Positions 50,961 through 60,082 are shown, counted from the first letter of the stretch. The stretch is DNA of 64,000 nt from Oscillospiraceae bacterium (GCA_902790325.1 CADARP010000002.1:1-64000), one strand, 5' to 3'. Made by a program: numbers and translations. Notes: generated by a model not told the origin, from the sequence alone.

Positions 50961-52399
50961 GTGACCGTAAGCGCCACGTCGGAAAACGCGCTTGCGGCGT
51001 CCGTGGCGTAATCGCCGTTCAGCTGTTCGTTGAACACTCTGAGCGTATATTCTCCGGGTACGACGCTTTGCGGGATCGTGATATCCACCGAATCGGCTGC
51101 TGCTGCCGCCTGCGCGATCTGCCCGTAATACAGCGGATGACCGTCCGCGTTTACCAGCATGGCGGAGATCCGGTCTTTCGTACCGTACTTCGCTTTTGTG
51201 TAGTGCAGCGTCACCGTTCCGCCGCGCACTGCAGTCGCAGCGGTCTCATCGACCTTGAATCTGTAGTTGTTGTTCCGGACGGTCAGCTTCCATTCTTTTC
51301 CGGTATACTCCGGGATCTCCGCCAAAGCGCCGTTCGCGTTTTTACCGCCCGACGCCGGGGAAGCGAACAGCACCCGGGAAAGGTCTGTATAGAGCGCGGG
51401 CCGGACGCCTCTCGGGTCGTTCTGCTTGAAGGACCCGGTATCGGACGAGGCTAACACTTGTCCGTCATCGTCGACCCAGCGTGACGTATCGGCATTCGTG
51501 TCGCGCAGCCACCAAGTTCTGGCAGTTGTCCAGCCGCTCGACGCATAAAGCTGCACCGCTTCCGTTAGTTCCGCGGCGCGCGTGTCGGTCGCGGCAGTCG
51601 AGTCCGGGAAACCGAACGCCGGGTTCATGACTTCCGCACTGGACAGAATAAACACTTTGTCGAGATTTCCGTCTTCTGTTGTCTGACCGGTGTCGCCTGA
51701 AGGAATGATCCCGTTGACGTCAGTGTCCCGTACGACGGACTGTTCCACGCCGGAAAAAGCGTTGTTGAAAAAGCTGTTGTCCGTTTCACCCGCAATTCCC
51801 TCGCTGCTGCCGTTCAGCCATGTGCGCAGGCTGCACGTCGACCATGAAACGTGGACGGCGTCGCTGATATGATACCGTTTGATTTCAAGATTTTTGTCTG
51901 ACAGCAGCAGCATCTTGCCGCCCGAATGATCGAGCATGCGCCATAGGATCGGCTCTGCAGACGAATCACCGGCCGGATCGTAACTGCCGAAATATACGCG
52001 GTTCTCATGCGTGTCCAGAAGGCCGTCCACGGCGCCGTCCGCGATAAACCGCACGGCGGTATTATGTCCCCGGGAAAGATGATGAAACGCGGCCTCCGCG
52101 TCCGTCAGATCACCCAGATTGGAGACTTCCCTCTTTTCTCTGCCATTGAGCGCATCATAGGCGGCTCTCGCGGCGTTGATCCGGGCCATACATTCGGCGG
52201 TAAATTCCGCCGCGCCGATATCGTGTATGGCTTCGATGGCCGCATTGACATTGTCCCAGTTGATTGTATCATACCCCTCTCCGTTTCCCTGCTCTGCATA
52301 CCCCACCGGAAGGACTTCCGCGACCGTGAATACGGAGAACAGGAACACCAGAGAGAGCATAATGCTCAGGGCTTTCTTTGCAAATCTGTTTTTTGTCAT
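50759..52399 (-). CDS. Secreted dockerin-like protein with DUF6273-type domain
   Basis: A 546-residue exported protein. Signal peptide (ALSIMLSLVFLFSVFTV), a helical spacer, then a DUF6273-type domain (about 125-350: NRVYFGSYDPAGDS, PILWRMLDHSGGKMLLLSDK, WSTCSLRTWLNG, WWLRDTNADTSRWVDDDGQV), a beta-sandwich (about 365-460) and a dockerin-like end: GDVDRDGEVDLGDVVLI and ADVNDDGIVDLKDVVLI. Function of DUF6273 is unknown but it occurs in extracellular proteins. GGAGG precedes ATG by 8 bp. Only 68 bp separate it from the upstream dockerin gene, suggesting an operon. Confidence 0.82.
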   Translation of the reverse strand: MTKNRFAKKALSIMLSLVFLFSVFTVAEVLPVGYAEQGNGEGYDTINWDNVNAAIEAIHDIGAAEFTAECMARINAARAAYDALNGREKREVSNLGDLTDAEAAFHHLSRGHNTAVRFIADGAVDGLLDTHENRVYFGSYDPAGDSSAEPILWRMLDHSGGKMLLLSDKNLEIKRYHISDAVHVSWSTCSLRTWLNGSSEGIAGETDNSFFNNAFSGVEQSVVRDTDVNGIIPSGDTGQTTEDGNLDKVFILSSAEVMNPAFGFPDSTAATDTRAAELTEAVQLYASSGWTTARTWWLRDTNADTSRWVDDDGQVLASSDTGSFKQNDPRGVRPALYTDLSRVLFASPASGGKNANGALAEIPEYTGKEWKLTVRNNNYRFKVDETAATAVRGGTVTLHYTKAKYGTKDRISAMLVNADGHPLYYGQIAQAAAAADSVDITIPQSVVPGEYTLRVFNEQLNGDYATDAASAFSDVALTVTVAPGDVDRDGEVDLGDVVLITRWLAGGWNVTLEETIADVNDDGIVDLKDVVLIRRFLAGGWNVALV

Positions 52400-52467
52400 G
52401 ATGCAGCACCCCTCCTGTCAGAAGAAGACGATGATCGTGTGAAGCGTACAGCCTGCCGTTTCCGTTG

Positions 52468-55400
52468 TCAAACCAGCGTGACGTTCCAGCCTTCCGCAAG
52501 ATAGCGGCGGATCAGTACGACGTCCTTGAGGTCGATGACGCCGTCGGCGTTGACGTCGGCCTGCGGCTCCCAGATCCGCACGTTCCAGCCGCCGGCGAGT
52601 GTGCGCACAATGAGGACGATATCCGCGGCGCCGACTGCGCCGTCCATGTCGACGTCGCCGGCAATGCGCACGGCCGGATCATTGAGAAAGACGGTCAGCT
52701 CGACCTGCGCCGCTTTGCCGGTCGCGTCCACCGCCATCACGGACGCCCAGCCGTTCGACACGGCGGTAACGTTTCCGCCCTCGTCCACGGTCAGCACCGA
52801 CGGATCGAGGCTTCGCCACGTCACGTCCGCGGGCAGTCCCAGTTCGGGATAGGACGCCGTCAGGCGGTAGGTGTGTCCGGCGTGCAGTCTGCCGCCGTTC
52901 GGCAGCTCGTCGATCGAGAGCAGATCATACGGGTCGAGCGCCTGCGCGTCCGCGCGCCACTGGGCGTAGAGCGTCAGGTTCGCGCTCGGCGTGACGGTCC
53001 CGCCGCTCTCGTACGCCGTGCCGCTGCCGTCCGCGGCGGTGTTCCAACCGGTCAGGACGCCGCCGTACCGCGTGAAGGGCACGACCGGGATCGCGGCGCT
53101 CGCGCCTCTTGCGATCTCCTGCCGGACGGCTTCTCCCGCGGCGCCGTTCGGGTCGAGAAAGACCGTGTACGCGCTCGTCCACTGGGCGTAGAGCGTGATA
53201 TTCGCCGTCAGCGTGACCGGATCGCCCGGCGCGTACGCGGTGCCCCTGCCGTTCGATCTCGTGTTCCAGCCGGTGAACGCGTAGCCGTCGCGGGTAAAGC
53301 CGTTCTCCGGGATCGTCGCCGTGTAATTTTCTGTTTCGAGCGCGGGCAGCTTTGCCATGGCGCCCGTGCCGCTGTTTTTGTTGAAGCTGATGAAGCGCGC
53401 CGGGTCCCATACGGCGATGTAGACCGTATCCGTTTGCGGCAGCGGCGTGATGACGCCGGGCTGCAGCGTCGCGTTCGTGCCCTCCTGTTTCCAGCGGGCG
53501 AAAACACCGGACGTGCTGGTGAAGGGGCATTCCGGCGCGGAAAACGTACTTTCCGTGCGCAGGTATTTCTGCGAGTAATACACGCCGGTCACGCCGTTCG
53601 GGTCGCGGAAGGTCAGCGTCGTGTACGCGCTTCTTTGGTAAAAATACAGGTTTACCGTGACGCTGCCCTGCGGCAGGAACGTGACCGAGGTCATGCCGTC
53701 GGCGACGGCGATCGTGCTGCCGCCGTTGAGGATCGTGCCGTCGCAGCCATACCCGTCCGGCACGGAGAGCGTCAGCGTCAGTTTCATCTTCTCATTCGCG
53801 ACGCCGTCGCTCGGCAGCGTCACCGCGCTGCCGGTGGTATAGGTATTGTTGTAGCCGTCCCGCAGCGACCAGAGACTGTCCGTACTGATTCCGCCGTCGG
53901 CGGCTGCGTTGACCGTGACCGTGGGCGTGGCGGAGAACGTGACGTCCACCCGCGCGTACGTGCCGTACTGCGGCGTGTAGACGCGCGTTTCGTTGACGAC
54001 GTCCTGCGTCTTGAGATAAACCGTGCCGTCGCCCGCCGGGACCTCCGACGCGATCGCGCCGGTGCAGTTGACGCCGGCCGCGGTGGTCACGACCATTTGG
54101 GCGTCGCCGGGGACGTACGCCGAGCCGGACTGCGTAAACGAGGCAAAGACCTCGTCGTTCCGCGGATCGCGGAAGGTGATCGCGTCCCCTTCTCCCGCGC
54201 CGGTGACGTTCACTTCGACGAGCGGCGCCGGCTCCCATTTGGCGTAGAGCGTGAAGCTGTCGACCACCACTTCGGAGAAGTCGTACGGCGTGCCGCTGCA
54301 GTCAGGGGTTTTGTACCATCCGGCGAGGTACTCATTCCCGACAAGCTGCCCGCCCGGATCGGACAGCGTATCGCCGCTGGTCACGATCTGCGGCGCGGGC
54401 GTCGAGCCCTTGTCGGTGACAAAGTCGATCGTGTTCTCCGCAGCCGTCCAATTCGCCGTCAGCGTGACCGCGTCCTGTGTCGGCACGTAGGTATTGGTAT
54501 AGAGAGTGTCGTCATTTCTCCAGCCGTTAAACGCATAGCCCTGCGCCGCCATCGTCGGAAGGGGGATCGTGTCGCCCAGATACGGATGCATCGTTTCGGG
54601 CGGCGTGCCGACGTCGCTTTGGAATCCGACCGACACGCGGTAGCGGAAGTTTTGTATATCCTCCGCTCTTTCAAATCCAACACTGTCAAATTGGTTCTTC
54701 GTGCCGTCGAAGTATTTTACGGGAACACCGCTGAACGAAGACCCATAAACTGTATTCACGGTCGCGGGCAGCGTGACCGTCAGGAGTTGGTCTCCGGAGA
54801 ATGTGTAACCGTCGTATACCGTAGCCTGAGTTTCTTCTGCACGATCACTTTGGCCGATGGTGCGCACGCCGTAGCCGAGCACCGCGGTTTTGAGCGCAGT
54901 GCATCCGGCAAACGTGTATGCGCCGACGTTCGTTACCGTGCCGGGGAGCGCGATCGACGTGAGCGCCGCGCAGCCCCGGAACGCTCCGTCCCTCAGGTTA
55001 AAGAGCCGCGGCGGCAGCGTGACGTCATGGAGCTTTTTGCAGCCGTTAAACGCAAACTCCTGTATGTCGTTCACGCTGCCCGGGATATTGACCGTTTCCA
55101 GCGATTCGCAGCCGTCAAACAGGGTGCTGCTGATCACCGTCAGGTCGCGCGGCAGCTTGGCGCTTTTCAGGTTGACGCAACTCTGAAATGCGCCTGCTCC
55201 GATCTCTTCCACCGTATCCGGGACGTCGATCGACGTGAGCGCCTTGCAGCCTGCAAAAGCAAGCTGTGAAATCGTCGTCAGCGAAGCGGGCAGATCGATC
55301 GACGTGAGCGACGTGCAGTTCTTGAAGACGCTTGGGCTCAGCACCTGCAGCGCGGACGGCAGCTTGATCGTCGTCAGATTCGAGCAGAGGGTAAAAGCAA

Positions 55401-55932
55401 AAGAGTGAATCGTCGTCACCGAATCGGGCAGATCGACCGACGTGAGCGACATGCAGGATTGAAAAGCTCTAACGCCGATTTGTTCCAGAGCGACCGGCCA
55501 ATGGATCGTTGTCAGATTCACGCAGCCATAAAACGCTTCTTTCTGGATATGGGTCACGCTGTCCGGCAGCGTCACGCTCGTCAGATTGGGACAGCCTTTG
55601 GCAAAGCGCACGGAAATAGACGCCGGCTGCAGTTGGAAGGTGATGCTTTTGACCGCTCTGTTCCCGCCCATCACCGATTCGGCGCCGGTCCCCTCGCTGA
55701 ACAATCCGGTGATGGTCCTGCCGTCGATCTGCGCCGGTACGACCACGTTCTCACTGCTGCCGGTGTAACGGTACAGCATGGTGCGCCCGTTGGTATAGAC
55801 GCGGTACGTCCAATCCCCGCTGTTCACTTCCGTGAAGGCGTCGGCAGCAAACGCCGCCGGCAAAGACGCCGGCAGCAGCAGCGCCGCGCACAGCAGCACG
55901 CACAGAACCTTTTTCACGATCTGCTTCTTCAT
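52468..55932 (-). CDS. Large secreted BspA-type LRR protein with Flg_new repeats and dockerin
   Basis: A 1154-residue protein from ATG 55932 (GGAGG 7 bp upstream; ATG 55953 is in frame but weaker). Signal peptide, then about ten LRR_5/BspA-like repeats (about 85-380: SVTLPDSVTHIQKEAFYGC pattern), several InlB-type/Flg_new repeats (GYAFNGWRNDDTLYTN, GYAFTGWNTRSNGRGTAYAPG), a BIG2-like Ig domain (about 1025-1085) and a dockerin-like end with GDVDMDGAVGAADIVLI and ADVNADGVIDLKDVVLI. BspA repeats often bind host proteins such as fibronectin; here that is inferred. It is the first gene of the dockerin operon, with promoter 56037-56065. Confidence 0.85.
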   Translation of the reverse strand: MKKQIVKKVLCVLLCAALLLPASLPAAFAADAFTEVNSGDWTYRVYTNGRTMLYRYTGSSENVVVPAQIDGRTITGLFSEGTGAESVMGGNRAVKSITFQLQPASISVRFAKGCPNLTSVTLPDSVTHIQKEAFYGCVNLTTIHWPVALEQIGVRAFQSCMSLTSVDLPDSVTTIHSFAFTLCSNLTTIKLPSALQVLSPSVFKNCTSLTSIDLPASLTTISQLAFAGCKALTSIDVPDTVEEIGAGAFQSCVNLKSAKLPRDLTVISSTLFDGCESLETVNIPGSVNDIQEFAFNGCKKLHDVTLPPRLFNLRDGAFRGCAALTSIALPGTVTNVGAYTFAGCTALKTAVLGYGVRTIGQSDRAEETQATVYDGYTFSGDQLLTVTLPATVNTVYGSSFSGVPVKYFDGTKNQFDSVGFERAEDIQNFRYRVSVGFQSDVGTPPETMHPYLGDTIPLPTMAAQGYAFNGWRNDDTLYTNTYVPTQDAVTLTANWTAAENTIDFVTDKGSTPAPQIVTSGDTLSDPGGQLVGNEYLAGWYKTPDCSGTPYDFSEVVVDSFTLYAKWEPAPLVEVNVTGAGEGDAITFRDPRNDEVFASFTQSGSAYVPGDAQMVVTTAAGVNCTGAIASEVPAGDGTVYLKTQDVVNETRVYTPQYGTYARVDVTFSATPTVTVNAAADGGISTDSLWSLRDGYNNTYTTGSAVTLPSDGVANEKMKLTLTLSVPDGYGCDGTILNGGSTIAVADGMTSVTFLPQGSVTVNLYFYQRSAYTTLTFRDPNGVTGVYYSQKYLRTESTFSAPECPFTSTSGVFARWKQEGTNATLQPGVITPLPQTDTVYIAVWDPARFISFNKNSGTGAMAKLPALETENYTATIPENGFTRDGYAFTGWNTRSNGRGTAYAPGDPVTLTANITLYAQWTSAYTVFLDPNGAAGEAVRQEIARGASAAIPVVPFTRYGGVLTGWNTAADGSGTAYESGGTVTPSANLTLYAQWRADAQALDPYDLLSIDELPNGGRLHAGHTYRLTASYPELGLPADVTWRSLDPSVLTVDEGGNVTAVSNGWASVMAVDATGKAAQVELTVFLNDPAVRIAGDVDMDGAVGAADIVLIVRTLAGGWNVRIWEPQADVNADGVIDLKDVVLIRRYLAEGWNVTLV

Positions 55933-56036
55933 ACCGTTTCCTCCTCTTCTCACGCGTCAGGACACAAGCCGCCCGCACAGAGCCCTTGCGCCGTTCTTTC
56001 TGTCTAAGGAAAACGAGCGGAAACCTCTTTATCAAA

Positions 56037-56065
56037 AGTATACTACAGCTTTCCTGAATAGGCAA
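56037..56065 (-). promoter_or_regulatory. Promoter of the dockerin cluster (minus)
   Basis: Minus-strand TTGCCT (56065-56060), 17 bp, TATACT (56042-56037). The remaining 56066-56225 interval shows nothing further. Confidence 0.6.
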
Positions 56066-56225
56066 GATATTTCACGCAGATTGCGGAGAAAGATTGCTGC
56101 AGAGCGACCCTCAACGCAGGAAACCTGCATAGCGCGACGCATTATAGAATATGTTATATATCAACGATTTCAGACAAAAAGGATCTCGGTTACATTGTAT
56201 AGTTCCGTCCTTTCTGTGGATCTGT

Positions 56226-56969
56226 TTACTTCAGGCCTTCGATCCAGGACTGAAGATCCGCTTCCGAGACATTTCCGCTGAAGCGTTTGCCCTCCAGCCA
56301 GGTACCGGTACCTGCAAGAGCTTCCATGTTGAGGCCGCTGCGGCCGATACCGCTGCTCGAAGATGTACAGAACGGGATCACCGTGATCCCTTCAAAGCTG
56401 TATTTCTCGACGAAGGTATCCAAAATACGCGGCTCTTCACCCCACCAGATGGGGAAGCCCAGGTAAACGGTCGTATAGCCTTCCAGTGAAATGTCCGCGC
56501 TTCCGATCTCCGGGCGGACACGCTTATCATTCTGCTCTTTTGTTGAGCGGCTGTTACGATCGCTCCAGTTCAGATCAGCGTCCGAATACGGCTCTGCGGG
56601 AACGATCTCATACAGGTCGCCGCCGGTGATCGCGGCGATCTTTTCGGCAACGCCCTTCGTGGTACCGGTAGCGGAGAAATAAGCCGCCAGAACTTCTGAA
56701 TGGGCAGCAGTATCTTCGGCAGAAGTGTTTTCAGCAGCAGAATCCTCACCGGCGGCTGCCGTATCTGCTGTTTCCTCTGAAGCAGTGCTGTTATCGGCGG
56801 GCGCCTTTTCCGGCTCTGCTGCGGTTACATTTTCCGCTGACGTGTTTTGCGCTTCGTTTTCCTGTTTATTTGCGTTCCCGTTTGAGCTTGTGCCTGCGCA
56901 GGCAGTCAGACAAAGGACCATTGTAAATACCATCAGAACTGCCAATACTGTTTTAATCTTTTTCATCAT
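56226..56969 (-). CDS. Flavodoxin-domain lipoprotein
   Basis: A 247-residue lipoprotein: lipobox CLTAC, an Ala/Glu/Thr-rich stalk (about 25-90), then a flavodoxin domain (LAAYFSATGTTKGVAEKIA as the FMN phosphate loop, VYLGFPIWWGEEPRILDTF and IPFCTSSSSGIGRSG as the other FMN loops). Lipid anchoring of a flavodoxin outside the membrane is notable, since flavodoxins are usually cytosolic; extracytoplasmic electron transfer is the likely role. ATG 56969 overlaps the stop of a truncated gene (ATGA). In the TetR-regulated redox operon. Confidence 0.85.
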   Translation of the reverse strand: MMKKIKTVLAVLMVFTMVLCLTACAGTSSNGNANKQENEAQNTSAENVTAAEPEKAPADNSTASEETADTAAAGEDSAAENTSAEDTAAHSEVLAAYFSATGTTKGVAEKIAAITGGDLYEIVPAEPYSDADLNWSDRNSRSTKEQNDKRVRPEIGSADISLEGYTTVYLGFPIWWGEEPRILDTFVEKYSFEGITVIPFCTSSSSGIGRSGLNMEALAGTGTWLEGKRFSGNVSEADLQSWIEGLK

Positions 56970-57082
56970 TCTTCCTCACTCCACACTTCACCAAAGAGCA
57001 CATCGTCATTGAGATGCGCAAACATCGGCGCAAATTCTCCAAGCCGGTTTCTGCCGGCGGTCTGTACGGTTTTTTCAGCCAT
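56966..57082 (-). pseudogene. N-terminal remnant of a carboxymuconolactone decarboxylase family gene
   Basis: Thirty-eight codons from ATG 57082 (GGAG upstream): TVQTAGRNRLGEFAPMFAHL then NDDVLFGEVWSEEE, the usual N-terminus of CMD-family (AhpD-like) proteins, which normally continue with LSLRDRSL and at least 60 more residues. The frame stops at 56966-56968, overlapping the flavodoxin start as ATGA. So the 3' part has been deleted while translation signals and coupling remain. Possibly still translated as a coupling peptide. Confidence 0.75.
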
Positions 57083-57089
57083 TTATCTC

Positions 57090-58145
57090 TTACTCCTTCA
57101 CCTTTCCGATCTTTTGGTCGCCTGTGGACCAGACGTGCTTTTCTTTTGCTGCGGCGGGCTTATTTTGCGCCATAACGCCCGCCAACGGATGCGGCACGTA
57201 GGGCTCTTCCAGATAAACGATCTCTTCCGGCGTCAGTGTCAGATCCGCTGCTTTAGCCGCACCTTCGATATGATGCGTCTTTGTCGCGCCGACAACAGGA
57301 GACGTTACCTTCGTCAGCAGCCAGGCAAGAGAAACTTCCGTCATGGTCACGCCGCGCTTTTCCGCGATCTCCGCCACGCGGGTGATGATCATGTTGTCCT
57401 GCGCCGCCGTGGCGTCATATTTGAATTTTGCGTAGTCGTCTTCCTCGGCACGCTTTGTTCCGCCTTCTCCGGGGAGCCTTGAAAGCCTGCCGGAAGCCAG
57501 GGCACTATAAGGCGTCAGCGCGATGTTCTCCTCATTGCAGTACGGAACCATTTCCCGTTCTTCCTCGCGAAAAATCAGGTTGTAATGCCCCTGGATAGAG
57601 ACGAACTTCGCAAAGCCTTCTTTTTCTGCAAGGGCATTGGCCTTGGCGATCTGCCAAGCAAAGCAGTTGGAGATACCGATATATCTGGCCTTGCCTGCCT
57701 TCACGATGCGGTTCAGACCGTCCATGATGTCTTCGATGGGCGTCTGCCAGTCCCACATGTGATTGATGTACAGATCCACGTTGTCCATCCCGAGGTTCTT
57801 GAGGCTTGTGTTGATCATGTTCTCGATGTGCTGCTGTCCGCTGATGCCGCTTTCAATCTCTTCCTGCGTTCTCGGAAGGAATTTGGTAGCGACGACCACG
57901 TCGTCCCGCTTCGCAAAATCGCGCAGAGCACGGCCGACATACTGCTCGCTGGTACCGCTCTGGTAAGCGATGGCAGTGTCATAGAAGTTAACACCGAGTT
58001 CCAGTCCGCGCTTTATGATCTCTCTCGTGTGCTCCTCATCGATGGTCCAGCTGTGCTGGCCTCTGCCGGGATCGCCGAAGCCCATACAGCCCATGCAGAT
58101 GCGGGATACGGTCAGATCCGAATTGCCAAGTTTTGTGTACTTCAT
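57090..58145 (-). CDS. Aldo/keto reductase
   Basis: A 351-residue NAD(P)H-dependent oxidoreductase from ATG 58145 (GGAG upstream). Catalytic set from the AKR fold: D in FYDTAIAYQSGTSEQYVGRAL, Y in the same helix, K in VVATKFLPR and H in LYINHMWDW; GISNCFAWQIAKANAL and SPVVGATKTHHIEGAAKA give the cofactor-binding end. The C-terminus is slightly extended. It heads the redox genes after a truncated AKR gene whose stop overlaps its start. Likely detoxifies or reduces an aldehyde or quinone; substrate unknown. Confidence 0.88.
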   Translation of the reverse strand: MKYTKLGNSDLTVSRICMGCMGFGDPGRGQHSWTIDEEHTREIIKRGLELGVNFYDTAIAYQSGTSEQYVGRALRDFAKRDDVVVATKFLPRTQEEIESGISGQQHIENMINTSLKNLGMDNVDLYINHMWDWQTPIEDIMDGLNRIVKAGKARYIGISNCFAWQIAKANALAEKEGFAKFVSIQGHYNLIFREEEREMVPYCNEENIALTPYSALASGRLSRLPGEGGTKRAEEDDYAKFKYDATAAQDNMIITRVAEIAEKRGVTMTEVSLAWLLTKVTSPVVGATKTHHIEGAAKAADLTLTPEEIVYLEEPYVPHPLAGVMAQNKPAAAKEKHVWSTGDQKIGKVKE

Positions 58146-58318
58146 ATAGCTGCTCCTTTCAGCAGACACGGTGCATTTTCGGCATCCCAAAGATTCAGGC
58201 CGTTGACCATTGCAGTGTCAAAGATATGCTTCAGGCTGTCCGCCGTATAGTTATTTCCGAATGTTCCGTCATTTCCCCATGCCCATGCGCCAAGCGCGAT
58301 TTTCGGTAAGTTTGCCAT
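58142..58318 (-). pseudogene. N-terminal remnant of a second aldo/keto reductase
   Basis: Fifty-eight codons from ATG 58318 (GGAGAG upstream): PKIALGAWAWGNDGTFGNN, then SLKHIFDTAMVNGLNLWDAE, matching AKR N-termini up to the FDTA..G.N.WDTA segment. After that the frame passes into intergenic sequence and stops at 58142-58144, overlapping the ATG of the intact AKR (ATGA). An internal deletion that removed the rest of this gene explains it. Confidence 0.75.
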
Positions 58319-58362
58319 TGATTTGCTCTCCTTTGCTGTAAGTGCTTGTTATTTGTCATCCG

Positions 58363-58986
58363 TCATTCACCCAGCAGCCGGATCAGGCAGCTGTAGGTGA
58401 GCTCATAGACGGTTTGATACACGTAGTTGATCCCTGCTTCCTTCATGGCGGTTCTCTGTTTTTCTGTGACCGCAGTATAGGGGTATATTCCAAACATGAA
58501 GGGATAGAAGGTATAAATAAAGTTCTGAATCTCTGCCGCACGCATGTCCGGGCAGAACTTTTCAAGAAGCATGCACATCAGATGCATGGAATGCCCGTAC
58601 GACTGCTTGAAAGCGGTCAGCAGCTCCTGGCGGCTGTTTGCTTCCATATCGTAATTGTTCATGGAAAGAAGTTTCAAGAGCTGTTCCCGTCCCGAGAGCG
58701 ACGCGGCGATTTCTTTCGCTAACTCCGCCTTCGTCATCTGCTCATTGCCGTTGATTATGGCGGTCAAGTTTTCGTTCCAGCGGTCGTACTCCCGCTGAAA
58801 AAGAGCCAGGAAGATCTCTTCCTTCGTCTCAAAGTAGTTATAGATCGTCGGGCGGGAGAAGGGCACCTCATTTCCGATCTCCTTGAGAGTGATCTCTTTG
58901 AAGCTCTTTGCCTGATAGAGCTTTTCACAGGCATTGATGATTTCCTCTCGCCGTCCGGCAATCAACTCCGGCGTTCCTTTGATCAT
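58363..58986 (-). CDS. TetR-family transcriptional regulator
   Basis: A 207-residue regulator: N-terminal HTH with FKEITLKEIGNEVPFSRPTIYNYFETKEE, typical of TetR, and a helical ligand-binding half. Two palindromes at 59010-59022 and 59046-59058 flank its promoter and fit autoregulation. Gene order TetR, AKR remnant, AKR, CMD remnant, flavodoxin, all minus strand, suggests it represses this redox operon. Inducer unknown; electrophiles or quinones are plausible for such a gene set. Confidence 0.88.
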   Translation of the reverse strand: MIKGTPELIAGRREEIINACEKLYQAKSFKEITLKEIGNEVPFSRPTIYNYFETKEEIFLALFQREYDRWNENLTAIINGNEQMTKAELAKEIAASLSGREQLLKLLSMNNYDMEANSRQELLTAFKQSYGHSMHLMCMLLEKFCPDMRAAEIQNFIYTFYPFMFGIYPYTAVTEKQRTAMKEAGINYVYQTVYELTYSCLIRLLGE

Positions 58987-59009
58987 AACGTCACCTTCCC
59001 AATCAGCAT

Positions 59010-59059
59010 TGACACAGTGTCAGCACTTGTATTATACACCAGCGCTGACACCGCGTCAA
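59010..59059 (-). promoter_or_regulatory. tetR promoter with twin operators
   Basis: Minus-strand promoter TTGACG (59059-59054), 17 bp, TATAAT (59036-59031). Operator 1, TGACACAGTGTCA (59010-59022), is a perfect palindrome just downstream; operator 2, TGACACCGCGTCA (59046-59058), overlaps the -35. Classic arrangement for TetR autorepression. Confidence 0.72.
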
Positions 59060-59089
59060 CACCTTTAAAAAAAGGTCGAAATATATTGG

Positions 59090-59745
59090 TTCTTCACGGA
59101 TTTTTGTGGGATAGCTAAAAAGAAAATATTGAAAAAGAGCATAGGATACTCCAAAATTGTAGTTGCCGAGACAACAAAGAAGGAGTGAACCCTATGCTCA
59201 TTTTTGATGATATCAAAGTTGAAATTGAAAGTCAAGGATTTAAAGGAACACGTTTAGGCACAAGCCCACAGAAAGAAAAGACCGTCATGTTTTTGGAGAG
59301 CATGCGGTCAACAGATACGGTACTTTGTCCGGTGTGTGGGGACGGCGTGTACATATATGAGAATTATCACGTCAATCTCAAGGATATGCCGTTGTGGAAG
59401 GACGTGGAGCATACGTGCAGTTGCACGATACACCGGTACAGATGCAACAGTTGTCAGGAAACGTTTACGGAAGATATTCCCTTCAAACATCCCGGAACGC
59501 GGATTACCTATCGTGCTGCCAACTGGATCAAAGGATTCTTGCAGCAGAAAGTATCTATCAAAGCAATACAAGAATTGACCGGCATACACTGGGACACCAT
59601 CCGCAAGGTACAGCGTGAGATCATGGATACTGCCATTTGGGAACACGAGGACGCATTGAAGAAAGCCGGATACAAGCCGAGAATCCTTGCTGTAGATGAA
59701 TTTGCCATCCATAAAGGACACAGCTACGCTACCTGCGTCATGGAT
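59090..59745 (+). mobile_element. Truncated ISL3-family insertion sequence
   Basis: From the left end region near 59090 (GGTTCTTCACGGATTTTTGT) through the 5' part of the transposase gene to an abrupt break at 59745, where coding similarity to ISL3 ends. No right inverted repeat is found; the right half has been lost. Confidence 0.65.
59194..59745 (+). pseudogene. ISL3-family transposase, 3'-truncated
   Basis: 184 codons of an ISL3 transposase: ATG 59194 (AAGGAG 8 bp upstream), zinc-finger-like CPVCGDG and CSCTIHRYRCNSC (about 45-87), HTH SIKAIQELTGIHWDTIRKVQ, and the first catalytic Asp, D168 in LAVDEFAIHKG. The frame continues past the break with 24 unrelated codons. Full-length family members are over 400 residues, so DDE catalysis is impossible. 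Confidence 0.85.
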
Positions 59746-59915
59746 CCAGTGCGCCGTTCTCTGCCTGCCGCAGAACGTCCGGCATGTGCCGCGCGCGGGA
59801 TCGTACCGTAGCGGAAAGAGATTTCATCCCGAACGTCTGCCAGCGTGTAGGTGCTCTCCGCGAGATCCGCGATCTGTTCGAGCGTGATCTTCAAACCGCT
59901 TGAGCCTGTGTCCAT
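59746..59915 (-). pseudogene. 5' fragment of an unrelated gene cut at the IS junction
   Basis: On the minus strand ATG 59915 is preceded by GAGGT and opens a frame SSGLKITLEQIADLAEST then YTLADVRDEISFRYG that looks like a real N-terminus. About 57 codons on it meets the ISL3 remnant at 59745. Both genes lose their 3' ends at the same point, which indicates a deletion or inversion rather than simple insertion. Family unknown. Confidence 0.5.
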
Positions 59916-59985
59916 TGTCTTTACCTCAAATCTGCAATAGAATCAACCTATATTCCGCTATACAAAACAGGAATAAACGCGCGTA

Positions 59986-60014
59986 TTGACAGCGATTAAA
60001 CCATATTGTATACT
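59986..60014 (+). promoter_or_regulatory. Promoter of the tcdA/sulfur-relay operon
   Basis: TTGACA (59986-59991), 17 bp, TATACT (60009-60014), followed 69 bp later by the tcdA ATG with GGGAG upstream. Confidence 0.75.
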
Positions 60015-60082
60015 CAATAGCATATTAAGTCAATAGACATAATAAGAATTAATGCAATAATGATCGTGCGGGAGACGATGAA

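Noticed and set aside
52465..55269. Long plus-strand frame (934 codons) opposite the BspA-type gene
   Set aside because: Arg/His-rich composition without domains, opposite clear LRR and dockerin coding sequence.
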